Shown here piece by piece: positions 1-8,113 of a stretch of 64,000 nucleotides of DNA (the first letter of the stretch is position 1; every line of letters begins with the position of its first letter). A program made the translations under genes and the position numbers. The stretch is from Calidithermus chliarophilus DSM 9957 (GTDB taxonomy: Bacteria; Deinococcota; Deinococci; Deinococcales; Thermaceae), in contig NZ_KE387023.1 of the NCBI RefSeq assembly GCF_000430045.1, positions 1,861,461 through 1,925,460 of the forward strand. The letters run 5' to 3'. The notes below the pieces were generated by a model, which saw nothing but the letters and a program-made list of their open reading frames with translations, was not told where the DNA came from and did no database searches.

Positions 1-1358
1 TGGGTCTCCTGGCGGTCCTGGGCCAGCCGGCGGCGGGCGAGGCGGAGGTGCTGGTCCTGCGCCTGGGGGGCCACCCCGCCCATCACCCGGCGGCGCTCGA
101 GGAAGCGGCGGGGCTCGAGCGCCGCCTGGAGCTCGGGGGTGTCGTAGCCCAGGTGGGTTTGCAGGTCGGGGGGGGTGGCCTGGGCCAGGGTGCGGCCCTC
201 GGCGGCGAGCGCGCCCAGCAGGTTCTTCACCCGGCGGTAGGCCTCGCCCAGGGGCAAGTAGCCCCCGGCCACCAGCACGTCGACGAGCTCGGAGGCCAGC
301 ACCGCGCGGTCCTCGAGGCCCTTCAGCAGGCTCTCGGGCCGGAATTCGCTCTCCTCCAGGGCCACGCGCATGAGCTCGAGCGCCCCCTCGGCCATCTCGC
401 AAAGGCGGTCGAGGGGCTCGAGCACCCCTGTGGAGTGGTCGTTGAGGTCGCCGAAGGCGGTGGAGTGGTTGAGCTGGGTCATGAGGCTGGCTCCGCTGAT
501 GAGCTCGGCGATGTAGACCCGGGCGTGCTCGAGGATGACCGGGTTGTGCTTCTGCGGCATGATCGACGAGCCCTGCGCCACGCGCTCGCCCACCCGGAAG
601 GCCCCGGTCTCAGCCCAGGCCAGCAGGTCGCGGATGAGGCGCGAGAGGCTTGCGCCCAGCCCGGCGAGGGCCTGGGCGAGCTCGAGGGCCCAGTCGCCCG
701 CCGCGATGGCGTCGTAGGTGTGCTCGACCACCCCGCCGAAGCCCAGCCAGCGGGCCAGGGCCTCGCGGTCGACGGGGTAGGGGCTGCCCGCCAGCGAGCT
801 CGCGCCCAGCGGGGAGCGGTCGGTGGTGTCGAGGGCGGCCCGCAGGCGGCGGAAGTCGCGGCTGAGCAGGTTCTCGAAGGCCGCCAGGTAGTGGCCCAGC
901 GAGCTCGGCTGCGCGGGCTGGTGGTGGGTGTAGGCGGTCATCAAGGTGTCGCGGTGGGCCTCGGCCAGCACCAGCACCCTCTGGCGCAGGCGCAGCAGGT
1001 CGCCCATCACGGCCAGGGCCTGGTCGCGGGCGTAGGCGCGGAAGACGGTGAGGTCGAGGTCGTTGCGCGAGAGGCCCCGCCGCAGGGCTCCGGCCACCTC
1101 GGCCCCGGCGGTCTCGTTGAGCTGGAGGTCGATGGCGAAGAACACGTCCTCGACGAGGCCGCTGAAGGCGGGGAGGGGGAGGGGGCGCAGGAGCTGGAGG
1201 GCCTTCACCGCCTCGGCGGCGTGGGGGACCCGCAGGGCGGCGAGCCCCTTGGCGTAGGCGCTCAGGGCGTCGAGGAAGTGGGGCACCAGCCGCTCGCGGG
1301 CGAAGCGGTAGTGGCGCATCAGGACGCGGCGTCGGTAGGTGGTGTTCCAGGGGGACAT
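1..1358 (-). CDS. argH: argininosuccinate lyase family protein (3' end outside window)
   Basis: Probably cleaves argininosuccinate to arginine and fumarate, the last step of arginine synthesis, in the cytoplasm. About 452 residues are visible; the C-terminal end lies beyond base 1. Seen: the fumarase/aspartase-superfamily signature GSSIMPQKHNP near residue 260-275 and THHQPAQP near 143-150, followed by the ASL-like SPLGASSLAGSPYPVDRE stretch. The signature has KHNP where most ArgH have KKNP, and HHQPAQP where most have HLQRAQP, so a closely related lyase is possible. The ATG at 1358 opens directly onto MSPWNTTYRRR. It diverges from the transglutaminase gene. Confidence 0.75.
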   Translation of the reverse strand, partial: MSPWNTTYRRRVLMRHYRFARERLVPHFLDALSAYAKGLAALRVPHAAEAVKALQLLRPLPLPAFSGLVEDVFFAIDLQLNETAGAEVAGALRRGLSRNDLDLTVFRAYARDQALAVMGDLLRLRQRVLVLAEAHRDTLMTAYTHHQPAQPSSLGHYLAAFENLLSRDFRRLRAALDTTDRSPLGASSLAGSPYPVDREALARWLGFGGVVEHTYDAIAAGDWALELAQALAGLGASLSRLIRDLLAWAETGAFRVGERVAQGSSIMPQKHNPVILEHARVYIAELISGASLMTQLNHSTAFGDLNDHSTGVLEPLDRLCEMAEGALELMRVALEESEFRPESLLKGLEDRAVLASELVDVLVAGGYLPLGEAYRRVKNLLGALAAEGRTLAQATPPDLQTHLGYDTPELQAALEPRRFLERRRVMGGVAPQAQDQHLRLARRRLAQDRQET

Positions 1359-1421
1359 AGGTACTCAGCTTTCACTCAGCTAAGGCTCAGGGCTTTCTCA
1401 GGCGCTTACTTCAAACTTTTT

Positions 1422-1438
1422 GGCGTGAGGGTCACGCC
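1422..1438. other. perfect inverted repeat in divergent intergenic region
   Basis: GGCGTGA (1422-1428), loop GGG, TCACGCC (1432-1438). It lies between the argH start (1358) and a T-tailed hairpin at 1461-1492. It could be an operator or one stem of a short untranslated RNA. Nothing else recognisable is seen between 1359 and 1557. Confidence 0.35.
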
Positions 1439-1460
1439 ACAACCCCCTCACCTCCCTTGA

Positions 1461-1492
1461 CCGCCGGATCGCCACTCCGGCGGATTTTTTTT
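1461..1492 (+). terminator. intrinsic terminator
   Basis: An 8-bp stem CCGCCGGA/TCCGGCGG (1461-1468 with 1476-1483) is followed by eight T (1485-1492). It is a good rho-independent terminator on the plus strand, yet no plus-strand gene ends upstream. It therefore ends a short RNA starting in 1360-1450, or acts as an attenuator or insulator before the gene at 1558. Confidence 0.65.
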
Positions 1493-1557
1493 GCACCCGT
1501 GCGGACACCCGCTCAGTTTAGCCAATCGAAGGCCCGGGGTGGGGTAACCTGAACCCG

Positions 1558-2379
1558 GTGCGCCTGCGCGTCCGCCACACCACCGAGTACCGCTACCTCG
1601 AGGAGGTCCAGGACTCCTTCAACGAGCTGTGGATGACCCCGGTCGATGATCACCGCCAGTGCCTGCTCGAGCACCGCCTCTTCGTCGAGCCCCTCACCGC
1701 CGTGCGCGGCCGCCAGGACTACTTCCACAACCGCGTGCACGACTTCCACGCGACCACGCCGCACAAGAGCCTCAGGGTCGAGGTCTTCGCCCGGGTGCTC
1801 ACCTTCCCCAGCCCCACCCCCCTCCCGGTGCCGGTGGGGCAGCTCGAGCCCCTGCGCGAGCGCTTCTTCGAGTTCCTGGCCCCCACCGCCCGCGTGCCGC
1901 TGCACCTCGACTGGGGCCAGATGCTCGGCTTCCGCAAGCCCCACGCGGCCGAGAGCCTGCACGGCTACTTGCTCGAGGTCGCCCGCCACCTCTTCCGCTC
2001 GTTCACCTACGACACGGGGGCCACGCGGGTGGACACGCCGCTGCGGCGCTTCGTGGAGGGGCGCCGGGGCGTCTGCCAGGACTACGCCCAGGCGATGCTG
2101 GCCCTGTGCCGCAGCCACGGCATCCCCGCCCGCTACGTCTCGGGCTATCTCGCCACCGGCGTGGGCGCCGAAGGCAACCACGCCTGGGTCGAGGCCTTCG
2201 TGCCCGGCTCAGGCTGGGTCGGCTACGACCCCACCAACGGCGACGCCGTCACCGAGCTGTACGTCAAAACCGCCCACGGCCGCGACTACGACGACTGCCC
2301 ACCCCTCAAGGGCCTCCGCCGCGGCGGAGGCCAGGAGGAGCTCAAGGTCTTCGTCAGCGTGGAGGCAGAGCCGAGATAG
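1558..2379 (+). CDS. transglutaminase-like cysteine protease
   Basis: 273 aa. N-terminal bacterial-transglutaminase domain (about 1-90: RLRVRHTTEYRY) then a transglutaminase core. The papain-like triad is visible: C173 in RRGVCQDYAQ, H208 in GNHAWVEAF, D224 in WVGYDPTNG. Families of this layout are cytoplasmic transglutaminase/protease-fold enzymes with mostly unknown substrates; no signal peptide is seen. GTG start preceded by TAACCT ending 7 nt upstream, consistent with a leaderless mRNA. Its 3' end faces the anti-sigma gene across a heptad array. Confidence 0.9.
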   Translation: MRLRVRHTTEYRYLEEVQDSFNELWMTPVDDHRQCLLEHRLFVEPLTAVRGRQDYFHNRVHDFHATTPHKSLRVEVFARVLTFPSPTPLPVPVGQLEPLRERFFEFLAPTARVPLHLDWGQMLGFRKPHAAESLHGYLLEVARHLFRSFTYDTGATRVDTPLRRFVEGRRGVCQDYAQAMLALCRSHGIPARYVSGYLATGVGAEGNHAWVEAFVPGSGWVGYDPTNGDAVTELYVKTAHGRDYDDCPPLKGLRRGGGQEELKVFVSVEAEPR

Positions 2380-2384
2380 GGAGG

Positions 2385-2488
2385 CGGGGAGGGTTTATCC
2401 CCCTGGCCCCCCTTGCTAAGGGGGGAACAAGGCGTCTTGCGTTTTGCGTTTAGCTATCGACTATCAGCTATCGACTATCGACCATCGA
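2385..2488. repeat. heptad array A with CCCCCCTT hairpin
   Basis: From left: GC hairpin module (CCCCCCTTGCTAAGGGGGG at about 2407-2425), GCGTTTT-type heptads, then CTATCGA-type heptads (CTATCGA, CTATCAG, CTATCGA, CTATCGA, CCATCGA) running up to the stop codon of the minus-strand anti-sigma gene. In that gene's direction it reads GATAG repeats immediately after the stop. Confidence 0.9.
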
Positions 2489-2492
2489 CCCC

Positions 2493-3131
2493 TCACGACA
2501 CCGAAACACTCCCCAGCGGCTCGGTAGGCTGCGCGCTGCCGCCGGGGGGCTCGAGGCTCACGCCCATGCGCTCGAAGCCCTCGAAGCGGGTCTCGTAGAC
2601 CCGGCCCCGGAACACGCCCAGCGAGACGGGCTTATCGCCCTTGCGGCCCCAGGCCTGGTAGACCTTGCCCTCGGGGGCGGGGTCCTTCATGACGATGAGG
2701 CAGCCGCCGTCCTCGAGCCAGATCATGGTGCCGACGCCCTCGCCCCGGGCGTTCTTGATGGCGCGCCACTTGCCCTCGGGCTCGGAGAGCCAGTGCGCCA
2801 CCTTGGCCTGCTCGGCACGCAGGGCGCGTAGGGCCTGCCACTCGTAGAGGCCGAAGCTGGCGAAGACCAGCGCCAGACCGGCCGCGATCCCGGTCACCCA
2901 GGGCCAGGGCACGCCCCTGCCCCGCCGGGTGCGCGCCTGGATGCCCTGCCAGGCCCGGGGGGGCGGGGTCACGGGGGCGAGCTGATCGGGCAGGCGGAAC
3001 AGGGCGGCGCGCAGGGCCTCGAGCTCGGCCCGCAGCTCGGGCGAGCGCTCGAGCTGTTCCTCGAGCCGCCGCGCCTCCTCGGGCTCGAGCTGGCCCAGCA
3101 GGTAGTCGGGGAGCAGGTCGCGCGCCTCCAT
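2493..3131 (-). CDS. anti-sigma factor, RskA-like, single-pass membrane protein
   Basis: 212 aa, predicted to sequester the ECF sigma factor encoded just upstream. An N-terminal zinc-finger-like/anti-sigma region (1-60: MEARDLLPDYLLGQLEPEE) lacks a clear HxxxCxxC motif. One TM helix at about 74-96 (WPWVTGIAAGLALVFASFGLY). The extracytoplasmic C-terminal domain has the RskA-type motifs WLEDGGCLIVMKDPAPEGKVYQAW-like (about 135-160). ATG overlaps the sigma stop codon (TGATG), so the pair is translationally coupled. Its 3' end abuts heptad array A. Confidence 0.85.
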   Translation of the reverse strand: MEARDLLPDYLLGQLEPEEARRLEEQLERSPELRAELEALRAALFRLPDQLAPVTPPPRAWQGIQARTRRGRGVPWPWVTGIAAGLALVFASFGLYEWQALRALRAEQAKVAHWLSEPEGKWRAIKNARGEGVGTMIWLEDGGCLIVMKDPAPEGKVYQAWGRKGDKPVSLGVFRGRVYETRFEGFERMGVSLEPPGGSAQPTEPLGSVSVS

Positions 3132-3685
3132 CACTCGCCCCCCTCCCGCACCCGGCCCTCCAGGAACTCGCGCAGGCGCAGCAGGGCCCGGCGCACCCGG
3201 GTCTTGACGGTCCCCAGCGGCATCGCGTGGCGCTCGGCGAGCTCGCTGTGGCTGTAGCCCCAGTAGAACGACTCCTCGAGCAGCCTGCGGTCCTCCGGCG
3301 CCAACTGGGCCAGCGCCCTCTGCACCAGCACGCGGTCGGTGGGGTCGTGCTCGTGCCACAGCCCCAGCTCCTGCTCGGGGTCGTGCAGGTCGTGGTCGAG
3401 GACCTTCTGCGGCCGCGCCCGGCGCGCGCGCAGCCTCGAGAGCGCCAGGTTGCGCGCGATGGTGAACAAGAAGGTGCTCACGCCCCCGCGCTGCGGGTCG
3501 TAGCGCCGCGCCTCCTTGTAAAGCTGTACGAAACTGTCCTGCAAAACCTCTTCCGCCTCCTCGCGCCCGCCCAGCACGTGCAGCAGCAGGGCGTACACCT
3601 TGCCCCCGTAGCGCCGGTAAAGCTCCTCGAGGGCGGTTTCGTCTCCCTGAGCCACCTGCCGTATCAGGTCGCTGTCTGGCTCCAC
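3131..3685 (-). CDS. ECF (sigma-70 family) RNA polymerase sigma factor
   Basis: 184 aa. Region 2 (about 20-90: LEELYRRYGGKVYALLLHVLGG, EVLQDSFVQLY, FTIARNLALSRLR) and region 4 (about 125-178: LAPEDRRLLEESFYWGYSHSELAERHAMPLGTVKTRVRRAL, helix-turn-helix) are present; there is no region 1 or 3, as usual for ECF sigmas. It resembles SigK-type sigmas paired with RskA anti-sigmas. GTG start. First gene of a two-gene operon with the anti-sigma, so probably autoregulated. Confidence 0.92.
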   Translation of the reverse strand: MEPDSDLIRQVAQGDETALEELYRRYGGKVYALLLHVLGGREEAEEVLQDSFVQLYKEARRYDPQRGGVSTFLFTIARNLALSRLRARRARPQKVLDHDLHDPEQELGLWHEHDPTDRVLVQRALAQLAPEDRRLLEESFYWGYSHSELAERHAMPLGTVKTRVRRALLRLREFLEGRVREGGE

Positions 3686-3737
3686 GCCCTCTATTCAACA
3701 CTACGTGAGGGTGTGGCGCTATAGATGTTCAACTGGG

Positions 3738-3901
3738 GTCGATAGTCGATGGCTGATAGCCGATAGCCGGACGCCGGGCGCGGGGCGTGCGTCGTACGTC
3801 CTACGCCGTACGCCAGACGCCAAACGCCAAACGCAAAACGCAAGACGCCTTGGCCCTCGACCCTCGACCCTCGACGAGCCGCTAGCCACTGGCCACGGGC
3901 C
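3738..3901. repeat. heptad array B, 23 consecutive heptads
   Basis: An uninterrupted 7-bp register runs from 3738 to 3898 plus three bases. Blocks in order: GTCGATA/GCCGATA, GCCGGAC, GTACGTC/GTACGCC, AGACGCC/AAACGCC, TCGACCC, GCCACTG. It lies between divergent genes (sigma factor and response regulator), unlike most arrays, which follow a gene end. Confidence 0.93.
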
Positions 3902-3947
3902 AAATTTCAGCCTCACTTCAGGTGAGGCGTGCCACAATGGCGGCAGT

Positions 3948-4595
3948 ATGCCCAAAGTGCTCCTGATCGAGGATGACCCCGGCGTGCGGGACGCGTTGCG
4001 GATGGGGCTCGAGCTCGAGGGGTATGAGGTGCTCGAGGCGGGGAGCGGGGCTGAGGGGTTGCGGAAGCTGGGCCAGGAGCCGGAGGTGGTGGTGCTCGAC
4101 GTGCTGCTGCCGGGCGGGGACGGCTTCGGGGTGCTCAAGGAGATCCGGCAGCACAGCACGGTGCCGGTGCTGATGCTCACCGCGCTCGACGAGGTGGAGT
4201 ACCGCGTGAAGGGCCTGCGCGGCGGGGCCGACGACTACCTGGTGAAGCCTTACGCGCTCTCCGAGCTCGTCGCCCGGCTCGAGGCCCTCCTGCGCCGCGC
4301 CTCCCGCGACCAGGAGATGCTGTGCTACGCCGACGTGGCGCTCTTCCCCGGCCGCATGGAGGCCCGGCGGGGGGAGCGCGTGCTCGAGCTCTCCCCCAAG
4401 GCTTTCCTGCTGCTCAAGACCTTCCTCGAGCACCCCGAGCGGCTCCTGCCCAAGGAGAGCCTGATGCAGCGGGTGTGGGGGGAGGAGGTCGAGCCCAACA
4501 CGCTCGAGGTGCACCTCTCGGCCCTGCGGCGGGCGCTGGGCGAGCCGCCCCTGCTGCACACCCTGCGGGGGCACGGGTACATCCTGCGCCGATGA
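3948..4595 (+). CDS. OmpR/PhoB-family response regulator
   Basis: 215 aa. Receiver domain 1-120 with acidic pair E8-D9-D10, phospho-acceptor D51 (VVVLDVLLPGGDGF), T78 and K100 (DYLVKPYA). The winged-helix DNA-binding domain is at about 125-215, ending LLHTLRGHGYILRR. It is the partner of the sensor kinase that overlaps its stop codon by 4 nt (ATGA). The start was chosen because MPKVLLIEDD begins the receiver fold. An imperfect palindrome CCTCAC-ttcag-GTGAGG at 3911-3927, just upstream, may be an operator. Confidence 0.93.
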   Translation: MPKVLLIEDDPGVRDALRMGLELEGYEVLEAGSGAEGLRKLGQEPEVVVLDVLLPGGDGFGVLKEIRQHSTVPVLMLTALDEVEYRVKGLRGGADDYLVKPYALSELVARLEALLRRASRDQEMLCYADVALFPGRMEARRGERVLELSPKAFLLLKTFLEHPERLLPKESLMQRVWGEEVEPNTLEVHLSALRRALGEPPLLHTLRGHGYILRR

Positions 4596-5854
4596 GCCCT
4601 CTGAGCCTGCGCACGAGGCTTTTGGTGTGGCTGCTGCTGGCCCTGGCGGTGCTGCTGGTGCCGCTGTGGGTGCTCACTGTGCGCGAGGCCCAGGCCACCG
4701 CCCGCTCGGCGCTCGAGCGGGCCCTGCTGGCGCGGCTGGGCTTCCTGGCGGCCACGCTCAACGTCAGCCCGCAGTCGCTCAGCCAGGTCACCAACGACTT
4801 CGGCGGGGTGGGCTTCCTGCTGGCCTCCGGCGGCACCCGCCCCGTCTGGACCGACCAGGGCGACAACCGCCTGCCCGAGGGGGTCTACGAGGCGCTGCGC
4901 GAGGGCCGCACCTTCCGCCGGCTCATCGAGGGCCGGCTTTGGGTGGCGCAGCCGAGCGAGCAGGGGGGCTTCGGGGTGGCGGTGCCGCTGGAGGAGGTGG
5001 CCGAGCTGCCCGCCCGCTTCTTCCGGCTCTACCTGAGCGTGGGGCTGGTGCTGCTGCTGCTGGCGTGGCTGGTGGGCGCGGTGGGGCTCTCCCGCTCCTT
5101 GCGCCCGGTGCGCTCGCTGGCGCGGGAGCTCTCCCTGCGCGGCCCGGAGTTCCTCGAGCCCCTCCCCACGCCGCCCCTGCCCGAACTGCGCCCGGCGGTG
5201 GAGTCGCTCAACCGCCTGATGGAAGCCCTCTCCCAGGCTTTCGAGCGCCTGAGGGAGCAGGAGCAGGCCGCCAAGCGCTTCGCCTACGGGGCCTCGCACG
5301 AGCTGCGCAACCCCCTGGCCGCGCTCAAGGGCTACCTCGAGGTCCTGCAACGCCGCCCCGGCGAGCCCCGCGCCCTGGAGGGGGCCACGCGCGAGGCCCG
5401 GCGCATGGAGGCCCTGCTGGGCGGGCTGCTGACCCTGGCCCGCCTCGAGGGCCGCGGCCAGGCCCAGGCCGAGCCCCTCGACCTCGCGGCCTTCCTGCGC
5501 GAGCGCTACGGGATGCGGGTCGAGGGGGAGGCTACCGTCACCGCCGAGCCGGCCCTGCTCGAGCTCGCCCTCGACAACCTGCGCCAGAACGCCGAGAAGC
5601 ACGGGGGGCTGCCGCTGGAGGCCCGGCTCGAGGCCGAGGGCGGCGGGGTCTGGCTCTACCTCGACGACCACGGCCCCGGCTTCCCCGAGGCCCTGTTACC
5701 CCGGGCCTTCGAGCCCTTCGTCAAGGGCGACGGCAGCGGGACCGGGCTGGGGCTGGCCCTGGTGGAGGCGGTGGCCCGCGTCCACGGCGGCCGTGTGACG
5801 GCGCGCAACCGTCCCGGAGGCGGCGCGCGGGTGGGGATCTGGCTCCCGGCGTGA
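4592..5854 (+). CDS. two-component sensor histidine kinase
   Basis: 420 aa membrane kinase. TM helices at about 9-29 and 146-167 flank a periplasmic sensor of about 115 residues. HAMP-like linker, then the H-box RFAYGASHELRNPLAALKGY (phosphorylated H236), N-box LDNLRQNAEKH, G-boxes DHGPGFPEALLPRAFEPFVKG and GTGLGLALVEAVARVHGG. The catalytic domain is compact. Overlaps the response-regulator stop by ATGA and should phosphorylate it. No ligand can be deduced from the sensor domain. Confidence 0.92.
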   Translation: MSPLSLRTRLLVWLLLALAVLLVPLWVLTVREAQATARSALERALLARLGFLAATLNVSPQSLSQVTNDFGGVGFLLASGGTRPVWTDQGDNRLPEGVYEALREGRTFRRLIEGRLWVAQPSEQGGFGVAVPLEEVAELPARFFRLYLSVGLVLLLLAWLVGAVGLSRSLRPVRSLARELSLRGPEFLEPLPTPPLPELRPAVESLNRLMEALSQAFERLREQEQAAKRFAYGASHELRNPLAALKGYLEVLQRRPGEPRALEGATREARRMEALLGGLLTLARLEGRGQAQAEPLDLAAFLRERYGMRVEGEATVTAEPALLELALDNLRQNAEKHGGLPLEARLEAEGGGVWLYLDDHGPGFPEALLPRAFEPFVKGDGSGTGLGLALVEAVARVHGGRVTARNRPGGGARVGIWLPA

Positions 5855-5915
5855 CCCCGCTCCGGCCGGCCTGGGCCTTAAGGCACAGTTAAGCCGGGTC
5901 ACGTAGCCTTAGGGC

Positions 5916-5996
5916 GTGAGATCCCTCGCCCTCGCCGTCCTGCCGAGCGCGGTCCGGCCCGCTGGTGAATTGCAACGCCCCGGAGGTCCGTCGTGA
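5916..5996 (+). CDS. small upstream ORF coupled to the heme/copper gene
   Basis: 26 codons: GTG AGA TCC, ending TCG TGA at 5994-5996. TAGCCT (5904-5909) lies exactly 6 nt before the GTG, the same spacing seen at confirmed-looking leaderless genes in this window. Its TGA overlaps the GTG of the next gene (GTGA), and that gene's GGAGG (5982-5986) lies inside it. It may be the true first cistron, coupling translation. No peptide function is apparent. It could be fortuitous. Confidence 0.4.
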   Translation: MRSLALAVLPSAVRPAGELQRPGGPS

Positions 5997-7375
5997 AGCC
6001 GTACCGCTGGATGCTGGCAGGCCTGCTCCTCTGCCTCGGGGGCCTCCTGGGCGCCGCCGACGGCTCGCCCACCTACCGCGGCGCCGTGAGCGCGATCCTC
6101 GGCGCCAACTGCACGGGGTGCCACACCGAGGGGGGCATCGCGCCCTTCCCGCTCGACGACGCCGAGTGGGCCGTGAAGATGGCCCCGGCCATCGCCTCGG
6201 CGGTGGCGGAGGGCCGCATGCCGCCCTGGCCGCCCGGCGAGGCCTCGCCCCGGATGCACGGCGAGCGCCGCCTGAGCCCGCAGGCCGTCGAGACGCTGGT
6301 GAGCTGGGCCAAGGCCGGGGCCCCGCTGGGGGAGGGCGAGAACGCTGCCCCCGCCGCGGGGAAACCCCCTGCCCGCACCCCCGACCTCACCGCCGCGATG
6401 ACCAAGGCCTATACCCCGGACGCCAGGCTCTACGACGACTACCGCTGCTTCCTCCTCGACACCGAGTTCCCCCGCGACACCTTCGTGCAGGGCTACCGGG
6501 TGCGGCCGGGGCAGAGCCAGCTCGTGCACCACGTCATCCTCTTCGTCGTCGGCCCCGAGGCGGCGCAGCGGGCCAGGGCCCAGGACGGCCGGGACGGGCG
6601 GCCCGGCTGGCCGTGCTTCGGCGGGCCCGGCGTGGGGGCCGACACCGGGACCCTCGGCAACGCGCTGGGCTTTTGGGTGCCCGGCACCCAGGGCACCGAC
6701 TACCCCGCCGGGACCGGCAAGGAGCTCAAGGCGGGCTCGAGGGTGGTCATGCAGGTGCACTACAACCTCAGCGCCCCGGCCCGCCCCGACCAGACGCGCC
6801 TCGAGCTCTTCCTGGCCGACCCCACCAGCCGCCCCAAGCCCGTCCGGCGCATGACCCTGGCCGCGCCCGTCGAGGTGCGCTGCCCGCCCGGTGTTTCGGG
6901 CCCGGCCTGCGAGCGCGGCTACGCGCTCGAGCGCAGCGAGCTCAAGCGGGTGGCCGAGGGCATCCACTGGCTGTGCGGCACCTCGGTCGAGGACTACCTG
7001 CGCCGCCCGCTCGGCGACGGCAGCCGCCAGGCCACCCACTGCGACTTCCCCGTGCGCGAGGACGGCACCGCGCTGGGCGTGCTGGCCCACATGCACCTGC
7101 GCGGCACCGCCTTCCGCATCACCCTCAACCCCGGCACCCCCGCCGAGAAGATCCTGCTCGACATCCCCCGCTGGGACTTCCAGTGGCAGGGCGAGTACTG
7201 GTTCGAACGGCCCATTGCCCTCAAGCAGGGCGACCGGGTGCGCATAAGCTGCGTTTACGACAACGCCGAGGCCATCCTCGGCCCCGACGGGAAGCCGCTC
7301 GAGCCCCGCTACATCACCTGGGGCGAGGGCACCTTCGACGAGATGTGCCTGGGGGGCATCTCCTGGGTGAAGTGA
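5993..7375 (+). CDS. secreted cytochrome c / copper type II monooxygenase-like protein
   Basis: 460 aa with signal peptide (about 1-23). First domain: heme-c site CTGCH (C40, C43, H44) with M76 in MPPWPP as plausible axial ligand. Second part resembles peptidylglycine/dopamine monooxygenase-fold copper domains: H179-H180 (LVHHVI) and H256 (MQVHYN) as one copper site, H366-x-H368 (AHMHLRG) and M451 (DEMCLG) as the second. These correspond in order to the HH/H and HxH/M ligands known for that family. Predicted role: extracytoplasmic copper oxygenase with a built-in electron donor; substrate unknown. GTG start with GGAGG 6 nt upstream. Confidence 0.75.
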   Translation: MKPYRWMLAGLLLCLGGLLGAADGSPTYRGAVSAILGANCTGCHTEGGIAPFPLDDAEWAVKMAPAIASAVAEGRMPPWPPGEASPRMHGERRLSPQAVETLVSWAKAGAPLGEGENAAPAAGKPPARTPDLTAAMTKAYTPDARLYDDYRCFLLDTEFPRDTFVQGYRVRPGQSQLVHHVILFVVGPEAAQRARAQDGRDGRPGWPCFGGPGVGADTGTLGNALGFWVPGTQGTDYPAGTGKELKAGSRVVMQVHYNLSAPARPDQTRLELFLADPTSRPKPVRRMTLAAPVEVRCPPGVSGPACERGYALERSELKRVAEGIHWLCGTSVEDYLRRPLGDGSRQATHCDFPVREDGTALGVLAHMHLRGTAFRITLNPGTPAEKILLDIPRWDFQWQGEYWFERPIALKQGDRVRISCVYDNAEAILGPDGKPLEPRYITWGEGTFDEMCLGGISWVK

Positions 7376-7386
7376 AGGTCCGTGTC

Positions 7387-7923
7387 ATGAAACGCCTCGT
7401 GTTCCTGCTGCTCCTGCTCGCCCCGGCGCTGGCCCAGTACTCCGACGCCGAGGTGCTCGCCCGATGCCAGGAGGTCTTTACCCGGATGCGCCCGGTGGGG
7501 CTGTACTTCGAGCCCGTCGGCACCGCCCGCCCCCAGGGCTGGCTGATCCGGGTGCTGCTGGGCGGCGGAGCGCCGGGCACCCTGCAGCCCCTCTCCCGCC
7601 TGACCCTCGACAACCGCCTGGCCCTGATCCCCGTGGGCCTCGAGGACCTCGCCCAGCCCATCGAGCGCCCCGCCGCCACCGCCCTGCGCCTGCTCAACCA
7701 GGGACGCAAGCGCATGGAGCAGATCGGCCAGCGCCTGCAACTGGCCAACTGGATCGTCCCCGAGGCCCAGGCCTACCGCTGCTTCCTCCTGGTCGACGGC
7801 CGCGTGGTGGGCTTCCTCCGCCTCGACCGCCGCCTCGAGCCCCTCCCCGAACCCCGCTGGCTCGCCGACTACCGCCGCTCGCCCTACCGCTGGCCGCGGG
7901 ATGAGACGCAGGCGAACCCGTAG
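7387..7923 (+). CDS. secreted protein of unknown function
   Basis: 178 aa; signal peptide MKRLVFLLLLLAPALAQ, cleavage after ALA. Mature part is about 160 residues with no recognised motif; two Cys (in LARCQEV and YRCFLLV) may form a disulfide. It starts 11 nt after the heme/copper gene stop and is probably co-transcribed, so it may assist that exported protein. The C-terminal end (PRDETQANP) is close to heptad array C. Confidence 0.7.
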   Translation: MKRLVFLLLLLAPALAQYSDAEVLARCQEVFTRMRPVGLYFEPVGTARPQGWLIRVLLGGGAPGTLQPLSRLTLDNRLALIPVGLEDLAQPIERPAATALRLLNQGRKRMEQIGQRLQLANWIVPEAQAYRCFLLVDGRVVGFLRLDRRLEPLPEPRWLADYRRSPYRWPRDETQANP

Positions 7924-7942
7924 GGGCATCGGGTGTCGGGAG

Positions 7943-8112
7943 GCTCGTGGCCTGTGGCTAGCAGTGAAAGGAACCCCTCCCCTTCCCTCCCCGGCGATGG
8001 GGAGGGGGTATCCCCCCAGCCCCCCTTGCTAAGGGGGGTAAGGAAAGGGCATCTTGCGTTTGGCGTTCGGCTATCGGCTATGGGCTATCAGCTATCGACC
8101 ATCGACTATCGC
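7943..8112. repeat. heptad array C with GC hairpin module
   Basis: TGGCCTG/TGGCTAG-type units, then CCCTCCCC...GGGGAGGG and CCCCCCTTGCTAAGGGGGG hairpins, then GCGTTTG-type and CTATCGG/CTATCAG/CTATCGA-type heptads ending at the stop codon of the minus-strand phzF-like gene. Confidence 0.9.
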
Positions 8113-8113
8113 C

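Noticed and set aside
2407-2425. CCCCCCTT…AAGGGGGG hairpins as rho-independent terminators
   Set aside because: No U tract follows in either direction, and the module occurs in varied orientation to genes. Kept as a repeat module instead.
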